Source of the DNA: Amblyornis subalaris
Lineage: Eukaryota > Chordata > Aves > Passeriformes > Ptilonorhynchidae
Direction: 5' to 3'
Assembly: GCA_018881555.1 (NCBI GenBank)
Contig: JACAXG010000002.1
Span: forward strand, 16,362,077 to 16,426,076
Length of the DNA: 64,000 nucleotides
Shown: positions 24,469 through 36,330 of the stretch, piece by piece
Layout of the letters: each line of letters begins with the position of its first letter
How positions within the stretch are numbered: position 1 is the first letter of the stretch
Position numbers and translations under genes: made by a program
Notes under the pieces: model-generated
The model's database searches: none
Told to the model about the DNA's origin: nothing
The model's input: only the letters and a program-made list of their open reading frames with translations

Positions 24469-24577
24469 CTGGAAAATTCCCTCTTCTGTGGGCCTCAGTG
24501 AATCCCATTCAGGAGAGTCCAGAAATTGAAGAGGAAAAATATAATGCAGAAACTCCCCATCAACTGTAACTCTGATC
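24469..24577 (-). CDS. POPDC3: POPDC3 coding exon 3, core of the Popeye domain
   Basis: This is a 109-bp exon too short to stand out as an open frame. The acceptor is ATCTTGGTAG|GATCAG (24,577) and the donor is TTCCAG|GTAAAAG (24,469). Its first base completes the split Arg164 codon, then 36 codons follow (residues 165-200): IRVTVDGEFLHYIFPLQFLD and SPEWDSLRPTEEGIFQ. It carries the conserved DSPE motif (residues 184-187), which with FQVT contacts the phosphate of cAMP in Popeye proteins (family knowledge). The peptide is nearly identical to human POPDC3 over this stretch, which fixes both splice sites and the frame. Confidence 0.97.
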
Positions 24578-26325
24578 CTACCAAGATAAGATGTGTTAAT
24601 TTGATAGCACAAACTCTACACCAGCAATGACTGCAACAAGAATGTGCTATATCTACTATGTGAGGAATTTAAACACAGCTTNGAAAGGATGAAAAAGCAA
24701 TCATTGTCCAACAGTATCCTAATTATACTTTTGAGCCCAACTTGATCAGACCAGTTGAAAGAGAATACAAGACAATCATGCAACTGAAATGGAAATTTTT
24801 CCAGGCCTTATTCAAAACACATTATTCTCACCGTGGTAGGTCTGTGCAGTGATGAGCAAGCTTTGTCATTAGGAGGCCNGGGTGCACTGGAGAGGTGAAA
24901 GACCAATGCCCATAACACCATTTACCTGCTTCCCCTGAAAACCATGGGATTTACTTCTAGTTTTGGCAAATATGCATTTTAAAGAGAACAAAGTGGCAAA
25001 AGCTTGGAGTCAGAAGCAGAAGTGCCCCACGGCATGTGCTAGCTAGGGCTCTCTCCATGTCTAACAGGAATTACATGGGCACAGGACTGTGTCTGGAGCC
25101 AGAAGAACAGCCTGGAGGTATGGGATCTCTGTGTGAATGCCGTGGCCTTCCGAAGACACTAAAGAACAATTTCCTTTCTACTTTTGAAGTAATATTTAAG
25201 TGTGAAGGCACACAAGCAGCCCTGTACCACATGACAAAGGGCAGCAGGAACTCCCTGCCTGATTACTAACTGGTTGGGCATGCAGAAGGATGGATGTCTC
25301 TCCTTCAATATGGCCAAAAGTAACCACCATAGGGTACTTCCTAGACAGCTCCCAAGAATGCTCTGAACCAGGGTGTCACTAAGGAAAACTGCCTATAATC
25401 CATATTGTTCATTGCAAGTAGTCCTAAATCAGCGGAGTGCCAACCTGCCTACAAATTCCATCTATCCATGCAGCAGGCTACCAAAACGCACCCACAAACT
25501 GTTCCATCAAAGACAGTCCATGTTCATCACCTCTGGGCATCCCACCTACTCTTGTGGTGGTCTGGTACTGTATGCTGCTTTGCATACAGTACAAAAGCTA
25601 GTATTTCCCTCAGGAAAGCATCAGCAAGGTTGCCAGCAGGTTCTCCTGTAAGCAGGGAGTACAAGCAGGTGGATTTATTGCCTCAGGGTCTAGCAAAGGG
25701 TCACAGTATACAGTAACTGCAGACCCAGTTCTGCAAATCTTGATAAGGATCAACTATGTCCCCTTGTAACGAAAGGGCATGTTTAAGGCTTTTGCTCTTC
25801 CTTACTGATATCCTTCTCCCACCCCCTTGAAAGCATTGAAATATAATCTGTATCAAAGTCAAGATCTCTATTAAACAGTTTATCTCAGTATATTCAGTTT
25901 CATAACTAACTTTTAGTCTAATTTCAGATGACGCTAGTAAAGAAATATAAAACAGATGCTGGGCTCATCAGCTGGGCAGTAGATAGATAGCAAGCCATAA
26001 CCTGCAGACTGAAAAAACACATTTATTAACTTTATCTGTCCAACTTGTTAAACGCTATGATACAGCAGCCTGGAAAAGAATGACTTCCAATCCTTTTCTT
26101 TCTGCTATTACAGATTCTGTGCTTAGTGTTTTTACGCTAATGCTATCCTANACAAGTGTATTTAACCTATTAATATTTATATTACTTGCATTAATATTTA
26201 ATCTATTGTACTGGAAAATAAACAAACAATACACAAATCAGGCTTTTTTTTTTTTTTGCTTTCATTTTCAATAAGGAGGGAAAAATAAAGATATTTGCAG
26301 TAAACCTGAACAAAGCAATACAAAC
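24578..26325. other. POPDC3 intron 2
   Basis: AT-rich intron with a 15-nt T run at about 26,246-26,260, close to the donor of coding exon 2. No gene or recognisable repeat. Short open segments near 25,040-25,720 on the plus strand show no protein-family features. Confidence 0.75.
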
Positions 26326-26847
26326 CTGCCTGAAACAAGCAAGGACAGTTTGTCAATAGGTGTTTTGCCCTGCATGGCATAACAGTGTTCCTTCTCCAGG
26401 GTAATCACTTCTGCATCACAGCACAAGACAATCTTCCTGTACACAGTCAAGGAAATTCCCAGAGGCTGGAAGAGGGCACTGTAGAGTTCCTGGAATTCTC
26501 TGTCAAAGGCAACACTCCGAACTTGGTAGGTAACATAAATGAACTGGACGAAGCATATAGCAAACAGTATAAAATTCCAGGAGAATATATCAGCAGCACA
26601 GACATCCAGCCAAGCCCAAACAGAAGAGCAGAGAAAGCCCAATCCAAGCAAGCTGAAGACATAGAGGAGCCCAAAGAATCCACTTCCACCCATGAAGCCC
26701 ACAACAAAGAGAATACTGGCTAGGTGGTAGATAGATCCCTCCGCCTCTTGCTTCCAGGTGGTACATGTAGGATGTGCGTATATCAAACTTTCCCAAAAAC
26801 TTGCATTTTCTCCCATGGCTGGAATAATTTTTTCATTCAGCTGAATC
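26326..26847 (-). CDS. POPDC3: POPDC3 first coding exon, membrane segments and start of Popeye domain
   Basis: The exon runs from acceptor ATTTCCAG|GATTCAG (26,847) to donor GGCAG|GTTTGT (26,326). Translation starts at 26,816 in a strong context (GCCATGG). The exon encodes residues 1-163 plus two bases of Arg164. Features in order are an extracellular N-terminus with one glycosylation sequon (N4-A-S), the near-invariant TTWKQEAEGSIYHLASILFV, three hydrophobic segments (about residues 27-48, 50-71 and 77-98), then the start of the cytoplasmic Popeye domain with LYSALFQPLGISLTVYRKIV and LEKEHCYAMQGKTPIDKLSL. The protein acts as a cAMP-responsive membrane protein in striated muscle (family knowledge). 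BVES splits this same region over more than one exon, but here it is continuous. A short upstream ORF overlaps the start codon. Confidence 0.98.
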
Positions 26848-29800
26848 CTGGAAATATTTATTTATGAGATGCAGCTAGTAAGGTCCTTTGCTTTTCCATT
26901 CTTGCAAACTCTGCTCAATGATCACATAACATCAGGGTCTCTTTCAGTAGTGAAGTCACACTTAGGATTTCCAGCAGCTAGGCAGCTAATGTTCTCAATG
27001 CTGCTTGTCATCAGTTCATGCATTGTTTTGACTTTGGTCGTGTCATCTGTAGCTTCATCTGATCTGGACAAGTGAAGAAAAGATGAATTACTTACACGAT
27101 GATTTGCATCAATTAAATTTTATCAAAGATTTTATTGCCTAAAATCACAGACTGTATTACAAACTTCCAATTCCCCTTGCAGCTCTGTGATTCCAGGATC
27201 AAACCTTAATATTCATTCAACTGAAGATCATGTTTTCTCTGTCTGTGATCCTTGTAGCAACCACTGAACTGCCACAGAATCCATGTAAACCTGTATGTTG
27301 CATTCAGAACATGCTGTGCCGAGGCTTTGCACAGCCTCACTGCTGAGAAGGCACTTAGATTTGTTGGTCCTGAACCTGCTCCCTGAGAGCCTTATTTAAT
27401 GTCCTAACCAGCTCTTTAACAAGAAGAGACAGTGAACTTGTTTCTTGTTCACCTCCTCCATCTTACTCTGGATTTTGGTCAAATCACTCTTATTAAAGGG
27501 TTGAGCAAGGCTGCTCTCTGTTCCTGGAGACAACAAACTCTATCCCTGAACACTACTATTAGGGAAACCCAAGTAGCACAGAGGATGGTCTTTTCTACTC
27601 CAAGGATAACAGGCAAAAACCTGTCATATATAAGGAAGATTACAAAGCTTAAAGGCATCTTTATACAGATTATGTTATTAGAACATGATGTAAGTAGTCC
27701 TGCAAAATACTACTCAAGGGACACTTACAAAGCAATTTCATAACATTCAAAGTTCTACCTCATATAATTTCATGCCATGGACCACATAATTTTATTGTTC
27801 AACACTCTAAAATGTGAAACATGCTATTTGTTTTCATATGATGATGTATTCCTAAGAGTTTTAAAAGGAAAACACACAACCAACAAGCTTGAACACCCCC
27901 CAATAAATTTAAAAAAATATAAAGCAGCTTTCCATGTCTATCTTTTAAAATGAAAATACATACTTCAGTGTGAGATTACACANGGTAGAAATTGCAAAGC
28001 CAGAATCTATCAGCGGTGTAATCAGGACTGAAACCCTCCAAAGCCTAACTGTCTAGTTCTTTTCCTCATAAAACAGCAGGGAAGCTAAGAACTATCTTGC
28101 TATCAAAATTATCAGATTCTCTAGAATATCAAAGTAGCTTTTTTCTTTCCCCCACAAGAGCCACAATACTTTAAAAGCACTGCTGTCGCAGTGAAGCCTC
28201 CAACATCATTCGTCTGCGCTTTCGGTGGTGCCTCTTTTACAGTGACAGGTCTAAGAAATTAACAAAGAAAATTTGTATCATATTTCCTAGCCACCACAGC
28301 ATTACTTCTTTAAAGTTTATTCAAACCCCAACATTAATTCTGTGATTGAAAAACACTAGTGCTAAGTAAAGACATAAAATCCTAACCAACTGAGCAGCAG
28401 AGCTCAGAAGAACAAATTAGGAGGAGACTCTCCCTCTCTGNGAGTGGTGATAGGAAAGTTACTGGCCCATAAAAATACCACAGCTAAAGAGTGCAGAACC
28501 TCTCCAAATTACAATGCTCAGTATGCTACTGCAGTGGAAGAACCAGAACTACAAGAATAAGGTAGCTTATAACTATAACCTTCTCAAGTCATTTTTTTAT
28601 CTAAATACTCTTCTCTGGTACANAGCTCCCCTCAGACGTAGGATTTATCTCTTGGAGACTGGGAGATGAGAACTGCATCAGACATGAAGAAGTTACCTAG
28701 GCATGGTAAAAGCATGAGGAATTTTAGCCGGTACTTCTGCGATCAAGGAGTAAGATTTTTGAACCAAAAGAAATTAAAACTGGAACATGCTGTTTCCAGA
28801 CCTTGTGTTCTGAATCCAGTCAGCATTTCCACTGCACAGTCAGAAATCAGCAGGTTTTTGCTTGACTGATTGTTTGTTTAAAACAGAATCACTGATAACA
28901 GTGATTTTGGATTATTGTTAATACTTTGTGCTGCCACCACTTTGCTCTGAGCAGTTCTACTGAAGACCCTAATTTCTAAAACAAAATAATAAAAATCAGT
29001 GTTTTGAAGGGAACCATGACTGAGAAGTTGTATGCATGCCACAAACAAAACCACTGTGGATCAGTACTGTAATTTACTTTACATTACCAATGTCTTTTCA
29101 TCATGTAAGGTGATTGCAATAATTTGACATGATATTATAGTAATTTCACAAATTTTATGTTCAATTTCTAATTCGCTTATTGTATTCACAGTCTGCCCAC
29201 ACTACAACTCACAGCATTGCTGTAAAACATCTATTCATAACAAGATGGGTCAAAATAATTTGGAAGGAACAGCACACCACTAGGACACAGATACAGGGTC
29301 ATCATACACAGAAACAAAGGCCTGAGAAAACTGTCCTGCATTTGTAACCATTCCGTTTCAGAACAGGACCTGTCTTCCAAAAGGAAAATTGTGTGGAAAA
29401 TTCCCACTTATTTAATTTGTTCTATGCAATGAGAACTTCTACTGTCCTGAGCTACACAAGGTGTGAAGGCAAAATCAAACCCTCTGGGAATACTGACAAA
29501 ACCTGCTACTAAATTGGACTGGTTTCTCAGGGCTCCAGTGAAGAGCAGGCATGCTTGCTGCCAGTGAACTGCAGGCAGAAAGAGAGAAGGCAGCTCTTCT
29601 CAGTCAAGAAATTATTCTAATATTTGGGTGCTAAAAATTGTTGGTAATTTTTTCATATGAAGAATTAAATAGAGCAAAGACAATAATAAGTATGGGCCTA
29701 AGAATAGTAAAATTTCTAATTTTGATAGGTATTTAGTGCTAGATAAGGACTTTAATATTTTTCTTTATAGTTCCTACATGTCCAAAATTTAAACTCTTGG

Positions 29801-32800
29801 AGGCTTCAGTACAGTCATTCTAATTAAGCCATTTATCTACTGCAAGCAAGGCTGGAGGGGAGAAAAGTCCTCCAAACCAAAAAACCAAACAGCTGTGATA
29901 CCAACTGAGTCATCCTCCACAGCAGAACAACACTACCATTTGTAAGAACCTGAAGGGTGCACCATCCTTTCACTGAGATGCTTTGGCCTTCTGCTTTGTT
30001 TGATATCCTGCTTCAATTGCCCTGGCTGCGGTGAACAGTTATTGCTACAAGTTCATCTGACGGTGATGGTCAAGGAAGCAGGAAACTGCATTTAAAGCAG
30101 GTGTCTTGGTTTATAAATCTGAAGAACTGTATCTTCCCAAGCAAACACTGAGTACTTTGTACTCCATCCCCTGCCTGTGGAGAAGAAGGAGCACCATGCA
30201 CAGCACCCACGCACCATGGGGCCGCTGTATTCAGAACAACACACTTCGACATCTGGAGGCTGCCAAAACCCGAGGTTCATGCAACATGAGTCCTCCCAGC
30301 TCGGGAAGGAGGTGTGCCCTGCCAACACAGGCTGAATTACTGAGATGCTTCAGAGTGTCTTGGCCCTTCTCCCACCTTCTCCGGCAGGAGCAGATGAAGT
30401 GGTGTAAAAAATCAGCCCAGGATAGAGATGTGAGCAATATACAGTGGCATGGACTTCTTTAAAATAAACAGCAGTGATGAAAGGGCTAAATTGTCATCAG
30501 AAAGTGTTAAAATCAATGCATTTGCTGGAGCTTCAAAGCAGAAAATGGAGCATTTCACTTATACTCTCCCAAATAAATATCTGCCAGGAACTTAAAATGT
30601 CATATAAGCAGTATACTAAACCAGTCAAAACAGAATGATTTCATATTGTAATTTAAATTCACATTACAACCTTCCCCTCCTCAAATTGGTATTTCCCTCA
30701 CACATTGCAGTATTCACACAAAGAATTACCAATTATGTACATTTTTAATTTCTTGAGAACTGTGTACTTTACCCCATTTTTGTCACTGATGACTCAAATT
30801 CAGCTTGAAGCTTTGAATGTTAGTTACTGTGTCTGGATCAGAATAATTCCCAAAAAAAAGAAACACTAAAAGCCCTAAGGCCACCAGCAGCTGTCTCTTT
30901 GGTTTTTTAAATTAAGTTAAAAGTAAAGCTATTCAGAGTTTGAATACTCCATTCTTTAGTTGCCCTATCCCAAGTATTCCAAAAGAAATCTCTCAGCACT
31001 TTCACACTGTACATGTTGACAGGCCATAGAGCTGTACATGCTAATCGTGTAGCCAGCCTGGGTGAATTGTTTGCCACAGGTTTGGAAGCAAAAGGAAAGA
31101 TTTCCCTTCACAGCATATACACTTTCATGCAAAAAATGAGATTATGCTGGATTTAGCAGGATTTGTCTCACTGGTTTTAGCCACTACAGTGTGCATGTTT
31201 ATACATGAGCTAGTGTTATAGCTGGCTATAACCTGGCTTGACAGTCCAGCAACTCCACCAGGAACCAGGCAGTCCCTCCAGCCAAAGGAAAGCCCTCCTG
31301 GCCTTGACACTCCCCACTTCCAGAAAGATGAGCTCCAAGCAACCCCTCCAGGCTGACAAATTATGTCTGGTCTAGCAATCATTTAGATTATAAAAAGAAA
31401 CTGCTCCTTAATTTTATCAAGTAGTTTTACATGCAACGTAAGTGCATACATCAACTAAGATACCCCTTCCTTCCCTTGCCCCTACATCTCAGGAATCCCC
31501 TCCGTGGCCCCTNCTGACACCTATTGCTCCCAATTGCTGTTTATGTTCCATGCTTTCCACCCACTAATTTCCTTCTGCAGCTGTCATGTGGGCTTAGATA
31601 CCCAAAGGGACAGAGACAACTGAACTCTTCACTGCAATGCAGTGTCTAACTCAGGGCACAGAGGAGCTGTGCACCTACAGAGAGCTATGGCTATGTGCTT
31701 GTAGGCAAGTACAGGCAGCTAAACAAGTTATTTTCGGTAATAAACTGTCCCTGGACCCACTTCAGGCTGAAAACATGAATGCAGCAATAAGGACAGTAAC
31801 TATCAACACAAGCTAGTTTACCTCAAACTTCTTGAGACTATATCCTAGAGAAAGCTGTAATTATAATACAGGAAAACACAAGGTTTTTCCCAACAAAATG
31901 CAACCTGCGGAATACAGAGAAGGCTACAGTAGCCCCATCACACTCTGTAACATCTATTCAGGAAGATGGAAGGAGGATGAGGAAGTAAAGACTACTCAAG
32001 TAAAGACAAAGGCATTGAGATAATCAGTTGCTATAAAACTAGATATATTCAGATTTCAAAGACAGACAAGCGCACATAGCAAAGGTAATTAATTAATAGG
32101 ATGGCTTTAAAGATTTCCTTTGCTGGGAATTAAAGAAGTCAAGATGCTGTCTGGTCCCAAAATAAATCTGGGTGTACTATTATTAAAAAATTAATTGATT
32201 TACTACAATTCCACTTTTTATTCTACAGGAAGTCAATTTAGGCAATTGCAACAATGTCTCTTGGACTTTTGTCATAAGTTACTTGATATAAAAATGTTGC
32301 ATACACCTAGAAAGTTTTGGAGCTGGTCCTCCCAGAGAAATCCAAAAGCCTGTCTCAGATACCAACTAAGACCTACTTTAGACAACAGAAAACACTGAAG
32401 ACAGGTATATCTCTTAAATCATTCCTCCTATAGACCTTATAGATGAAACCTTCATTCATGCGGAGCCAGAATCCCTTCCTGTGAATGTTTTTCAAAGAAA
32501 GGGATGTGTTATCAATGAGTGCTACACCATGGAACATGTTTGCAACCAGAGCAACCAAGCCTCNGGATCCTACTCCCTGGGTGAGTGTCCTCATTGCAGA
32601 AAGAAGAGGGACTGCAGTTCTGTGTACCTTCTGCATGACACCACAGGATCAACAAGAAGGACAGCAAGTGACCCACCCACATGAGTCAAAATGAGTCACT
32701 GGGAGCACGCTCATGGGAGGAGGGAGGATGGATTTGCACTCNCTCAGGCTGAGGAAGGCATCCCGTGCCTCACTCATGTCTCATCGCCATGTCTCACCCA

Positions 32801-35800
32801 CTGGATCAGTCCTCTGAGCAGAGGCTGTCACGTGGAAGGCGAAGTGTCTCAGGCCTTAGGAAAAGTGGCCAAACCACACTCTTCTTAGTCCTTCCAGTAC
32901 CCCCCTGGGCTGCAATTGCCAAATTGGATCCCCACACCAAGATCATCCATGTGAAGTGATACCCTCCCAGAGAGCAATCCATCTGGGAATGCTCAGAGCA
33001 GCAAAACAAGCGGCTGGGGCATGTCCGGCCACCAGTGGTGCTTCACTGCCTTCAGGGCAGCTCTGAGAAACAACCACCAGCCAAGCAGGACTTTCCATGG
33101 CCAAAGCCTTGCTCTGGTCAGGCAGAATTTAGGGTACCATGCTCAAGGTTGTTCAATGACGCAGCCTGTTCAGTCAGCTGCTGCCCAACCCCGGAGACAT
33201 CCCAGTGCCATCTCTACACTGAAGTCAGGGGTCCACACGAATGACCCACCAAACAGCAGGAGGCCGCTGACTGGCTCTCCTCCTCACCAAGCTGGGCCTG
33301 ACTCCCATCTCCCTGTTGCAGCAGACGCAGAGCTGCTGTCTCCAAAGCACAGCTCTTCAACGGGAGACATTTCATGGGACTTTCCACTCATTCAGCTTGT
33401 TTGGGTGCAGCTTGGAAAACCTGATTCTGCCTACAATTTGCTCAAATTCCTACTAATCTTTTTAAGAAGTGGAAAAAAGCTGGNTAGGGGGAGGCCTCGA
33501 GAGAAAAAGGAAGCCCACAGTAATACAGAAAGAACACTTTAAGGTTCATTAGAAGCACTGCATACAGTGAAGCTGGTATTATTTAGTCCTTAAATATTTA
33601 AAGACCAGCTAACTATACACAGCTTATAGTACTTCAACAATTCCCCGTTTATCACTGTAAAATACACAATGCAACCCTCTGTGGTTGCAATGCCAATGTT
33701 GAAGATGCTGTCTATTTTATCATCTAGACAGCATCTGAAATGAAAAAAAAATTACAGATTTCTTTCAATTTGAATCAGAGTTGATGAACCATAAGTATGC
33801 AGTATTCCTGGAAAGCTAAGAAGTATAATCCCCTCTCTCCATTTTTAAGGTCTTTTGCTCCTAGGAAACATGAATATGGAATGGCAGTCAAGCATTTTTT
33901 AAACTAGCTATACATCACTAGCACTTGGATAAATTTGAGCAAGGCTCTTGTATATTGAACAACATCAGCCAAAAAACAATTTGGGGGTCTGTTTTATTGT
34001 GTTTTATAATAAAACTTAAAAGGAAGTACAAGCTCAAGCTTTTCTACAGTTCAGCTTTTAAATTAAGGGTAGAGAAAGTAGCCACAATGCACATTTCACA
34101 AGTGCTTTAAAACTGGGTTAATGAACTACAGCTGAACTCTGCAGAATTCCGCTTAAGTGAGTTTGTATGGTGCAGTAGTGCCTTTCAATGGGAAATGTAT
34201 TCCCATGAAACCAACCACCTGACACGAACTTAATTTCCCAAAAAAAGAAAGAAACACAGAGGCTTGGTTCATCACACCATCCCTCCATGTACAGCTTAGA
34301 GAGTTGCGCCATGAGCCACGTGTCCAAACACATAAACACAGGCTCTCTATCAACATCTGGAGACACTGACCAGAGCTCTTTTTTGCAAACCAGAAGAACA
34401 CACTAAAATGATAAAATAAAATCTCCTCTCTGAAGAGCCCACACACTTCATAAGAAGATCAAATGTAGCTTCAGCTGACAACTCTTTTCTTGAATCCTTA
34501 ATAAACTTCTTGTTCTCAGTTTTCATCATAAAAGCTTTACCTGACACAAACTTTGCCTTCGGAGTTATCTATGAAGGCAAAGTTTGTGTCAGCAACCACA
34601 ACTGACCACAATTACCATTTTCTTCTGTTTCAATATCTATTCTCCTCACTAGAGGACTTGCAGTGTATTTACTGTTTTGCAGGCAACACATTTTTTTAAA
34701 ACTTGGCATTTTAAGCTACTTTATAAATTGGCACGACACGGAACTTTGTGGAAACCCTGACCAGCACCAGTTCTGCAGATGTGGAAACCACNTTTTGTTT
34801 TACTGTGGTCAGTGAAAACATTTTAACTTGTAGGTATACAAACATATTCCCATTAAACAANGAAGTAGTAAGAACCCCTAGTTCTGGAACCCAGATTTCA
34901 TGAATGACATCTGTGTAACTGCAACTATCAGGTGGTCCCTGATTCAATATTACAAGAGATCAGCTATATAAATGTTTGCCCATAAAGTGATTGACAGTCT
35001 AAACACACACAAAGCTTTACGAAACAGATGAAGAAAAAGTGATAAAATATTANAGTTTGGAAGAATGTGTTTGGCAAAAAATATTACAGTTTGGGGGCAA
35101 GAAGCGCTTTGTGTTGCTCATTCTATCTTTGGAGAGGAGCAACTCCAAATGCAATTTCAGGGTTCATCTGCTCTTACCATTTGTTGATGGAGAGAGAGAA
35201 GAATCAAATAATGCCAGCCTACGAGGCAAACCCCAGCCTCAGGAAACCCCAGGAAGAAATCCCCGGATCCCGAGGTGGTTTTGTGACAGTGGACACACTC
35301 CCCGAGCCAGCTATTCTGTGAGTGAGCGGCAGCAGCTGCACCCGGCCAGGACCAGAAACCTCGCTGGCCTCAGGGACAACCCCTAACCCCAGACACACAA
35401 CGAAGAGTCTCACTTCAGACAGAGCCCCGGCGAGGGGAAGCGCAGGGCAGCGTGTCGCGCTCCTCTCTAAAGGGGACACGGCAGACCTCTCCAACTTCCA
35501 GCCAGCGCTGACTCGGGCGCTCCGGTTACTCCCGCCGGGCGCGCAGGGGAGGAGCGCTCCCCTGCCGAGGCAGCGACCTGTCACCCCCGCTCAGGGCGCC
35601 GCGAGTCCTGGGGGCGGGCAGCCCTTCCCCGACGGCCGGTCCCCGCCGCCGCCCCGGCCCCGGAGCGGGTGTCCCGGAGCGCGGCTGTGCCGAAGGCGTC
35701 CGCGGCTCCGCTCGCCCCCGACCCAAGGCAGAGCGGGCGGCGCTCCGAGCGCTGCCTGGCTGGACAGCGCCGGCGGGGGGCGGGCGGAGGCAGCGCCGGG

Positions 35801-35857
35801 AGTTCAGCCCGCCCCGGCTCGGTTCGGCTCGGCCCCCGCCCTGCCCGCGCCCCTTAC
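26848..35857. other. POPDC3 intron 1
   Basis: A 9-kb intron between the non-coding first exon and the first coding exon. It holds a perfect inverted repeat at 34,541-34,592. Patches at 30,060-30,460 and 32,640-33,400 have somewhat higher GC and modest open frames, but I recognise no coding exon, RNA gene or repeat family in them. Confidence 0.65.
34541..34592. repeat. Perfect 20-bp inverted repeat with 12-nt loop
   Basis: Left arm CTGACACAAACTTTGCCTTC (34,541-34,560) and right arm GAAGGCAAAGTTTGTGTCAG (34,573-34,592) are exact reverse complements, separated by 12 bases. Pairing stops at the outer ends (C opposite C). Either strand of a transcript would fold into a stable hairpin. The origin is not clear: it could be a fold-back slip during replication, a remnant of a small transposon or a small-RNA precursor. 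Confidence 0.95.
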
Positions 35858-35975
35858 CTGCCCCGTGGGAAAGTTTCCCTCCGCGCCGCCCGGAGAGGAC
35901 GGGGACGGCCCGGGGCTGCCACTCCTCGCCGTGCCGGCCCCGCGTCCCGCGGCGGGCACGGAGCCGCGGCCGTGA
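35858..35975 (-). other. POPDC3: POPDC3 non-coding exon 1 (5' end uncertain)
   Basis: A consensus donor GGGCAG|GTAAGG on the minus strand ends a putative first exon at 35,858. The next usable acceptor in this direction is that of the first coding exon at 26,847. Human POPDC3 also has an untranslated first exon. The same donor and spacing recur at BVES exon 1. The transcription start cannot be determined, so the upper limit is set just downstream of the CArG-like site. Confidence 0.6.
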
Positions 35976-36079
35976 CTAAAATAGGAGCAGCCGCGGGAGC
36001 TGCGGGCGGCGCCAGCGCGGGGCCGGCACCGAGCGGCCGCAGCGCGCAGGCGCCTCCCCGGGCCCGGGGCTGCGGGCGG
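35870..36079 (-). promoter_or_regulatory. Promoter block shared with BVES (copy 2)
   Basis: Same orientation and offset as copy 1 at 11,344-11,553. From 35,896 to 36,079 the two are identical over 184 bp. Going toward the exon 1 donor, the next 26 bp still align with five mismatches, and then a 6-bp length difference precedes the shared ACCTGCCCCG that forms the donor. The CArG/MEF2-like core lies at 35,976-35,985. The block must be near the start of transcription of POPDC3. Confidence 0.85.
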
Positions 36080-36330
36080 CGGGGCAGCCCCCGGGGAGCG
36101 GGGCCGGGGCAGCCCGGGGGGAGCCGGGCCGAGGCAGTCGAGGCGGCGGGAGTTGCCGCCCGTCGCGTCGAGCCCCTCCTGCGGCGGCGGCGGGCGCCGA
36201 AGGCGTCGAGGAGGGACGGGGGAGGCGGTGCCGCCGGCGGCGGGGAGCCCTCGGGGACGGCAGAGCCCTAAGCTTGGGCGCCTTAAAACCCGCTGCCGGG
36301 CTGGGACGGGCACGCAAAACCTTCCGCTCC

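Larger units (their letters stand above)
35280..36330. promoter_or_regulatory. CpG island, POPDC3 promoter region
   Basis: Dense GC- and CpG-rich region at the 5' end of the minus-strand POPDC3 gene. It contains the shared promoter block, a good splice donor for a non-coding first exon and many GC-box-like sites. No TATA box is apparent. The long open frames on both strands (for example 35,322-36,271) come from the low frequency of stop codons in this composition and are not supported as genes. Confidence 0.88.

Noticed and set aside
26385..26723. 112-codon plus-strand frame over POPDC3 exon 2
   Set aside because: Antisense shadow of a strongly coding exon.
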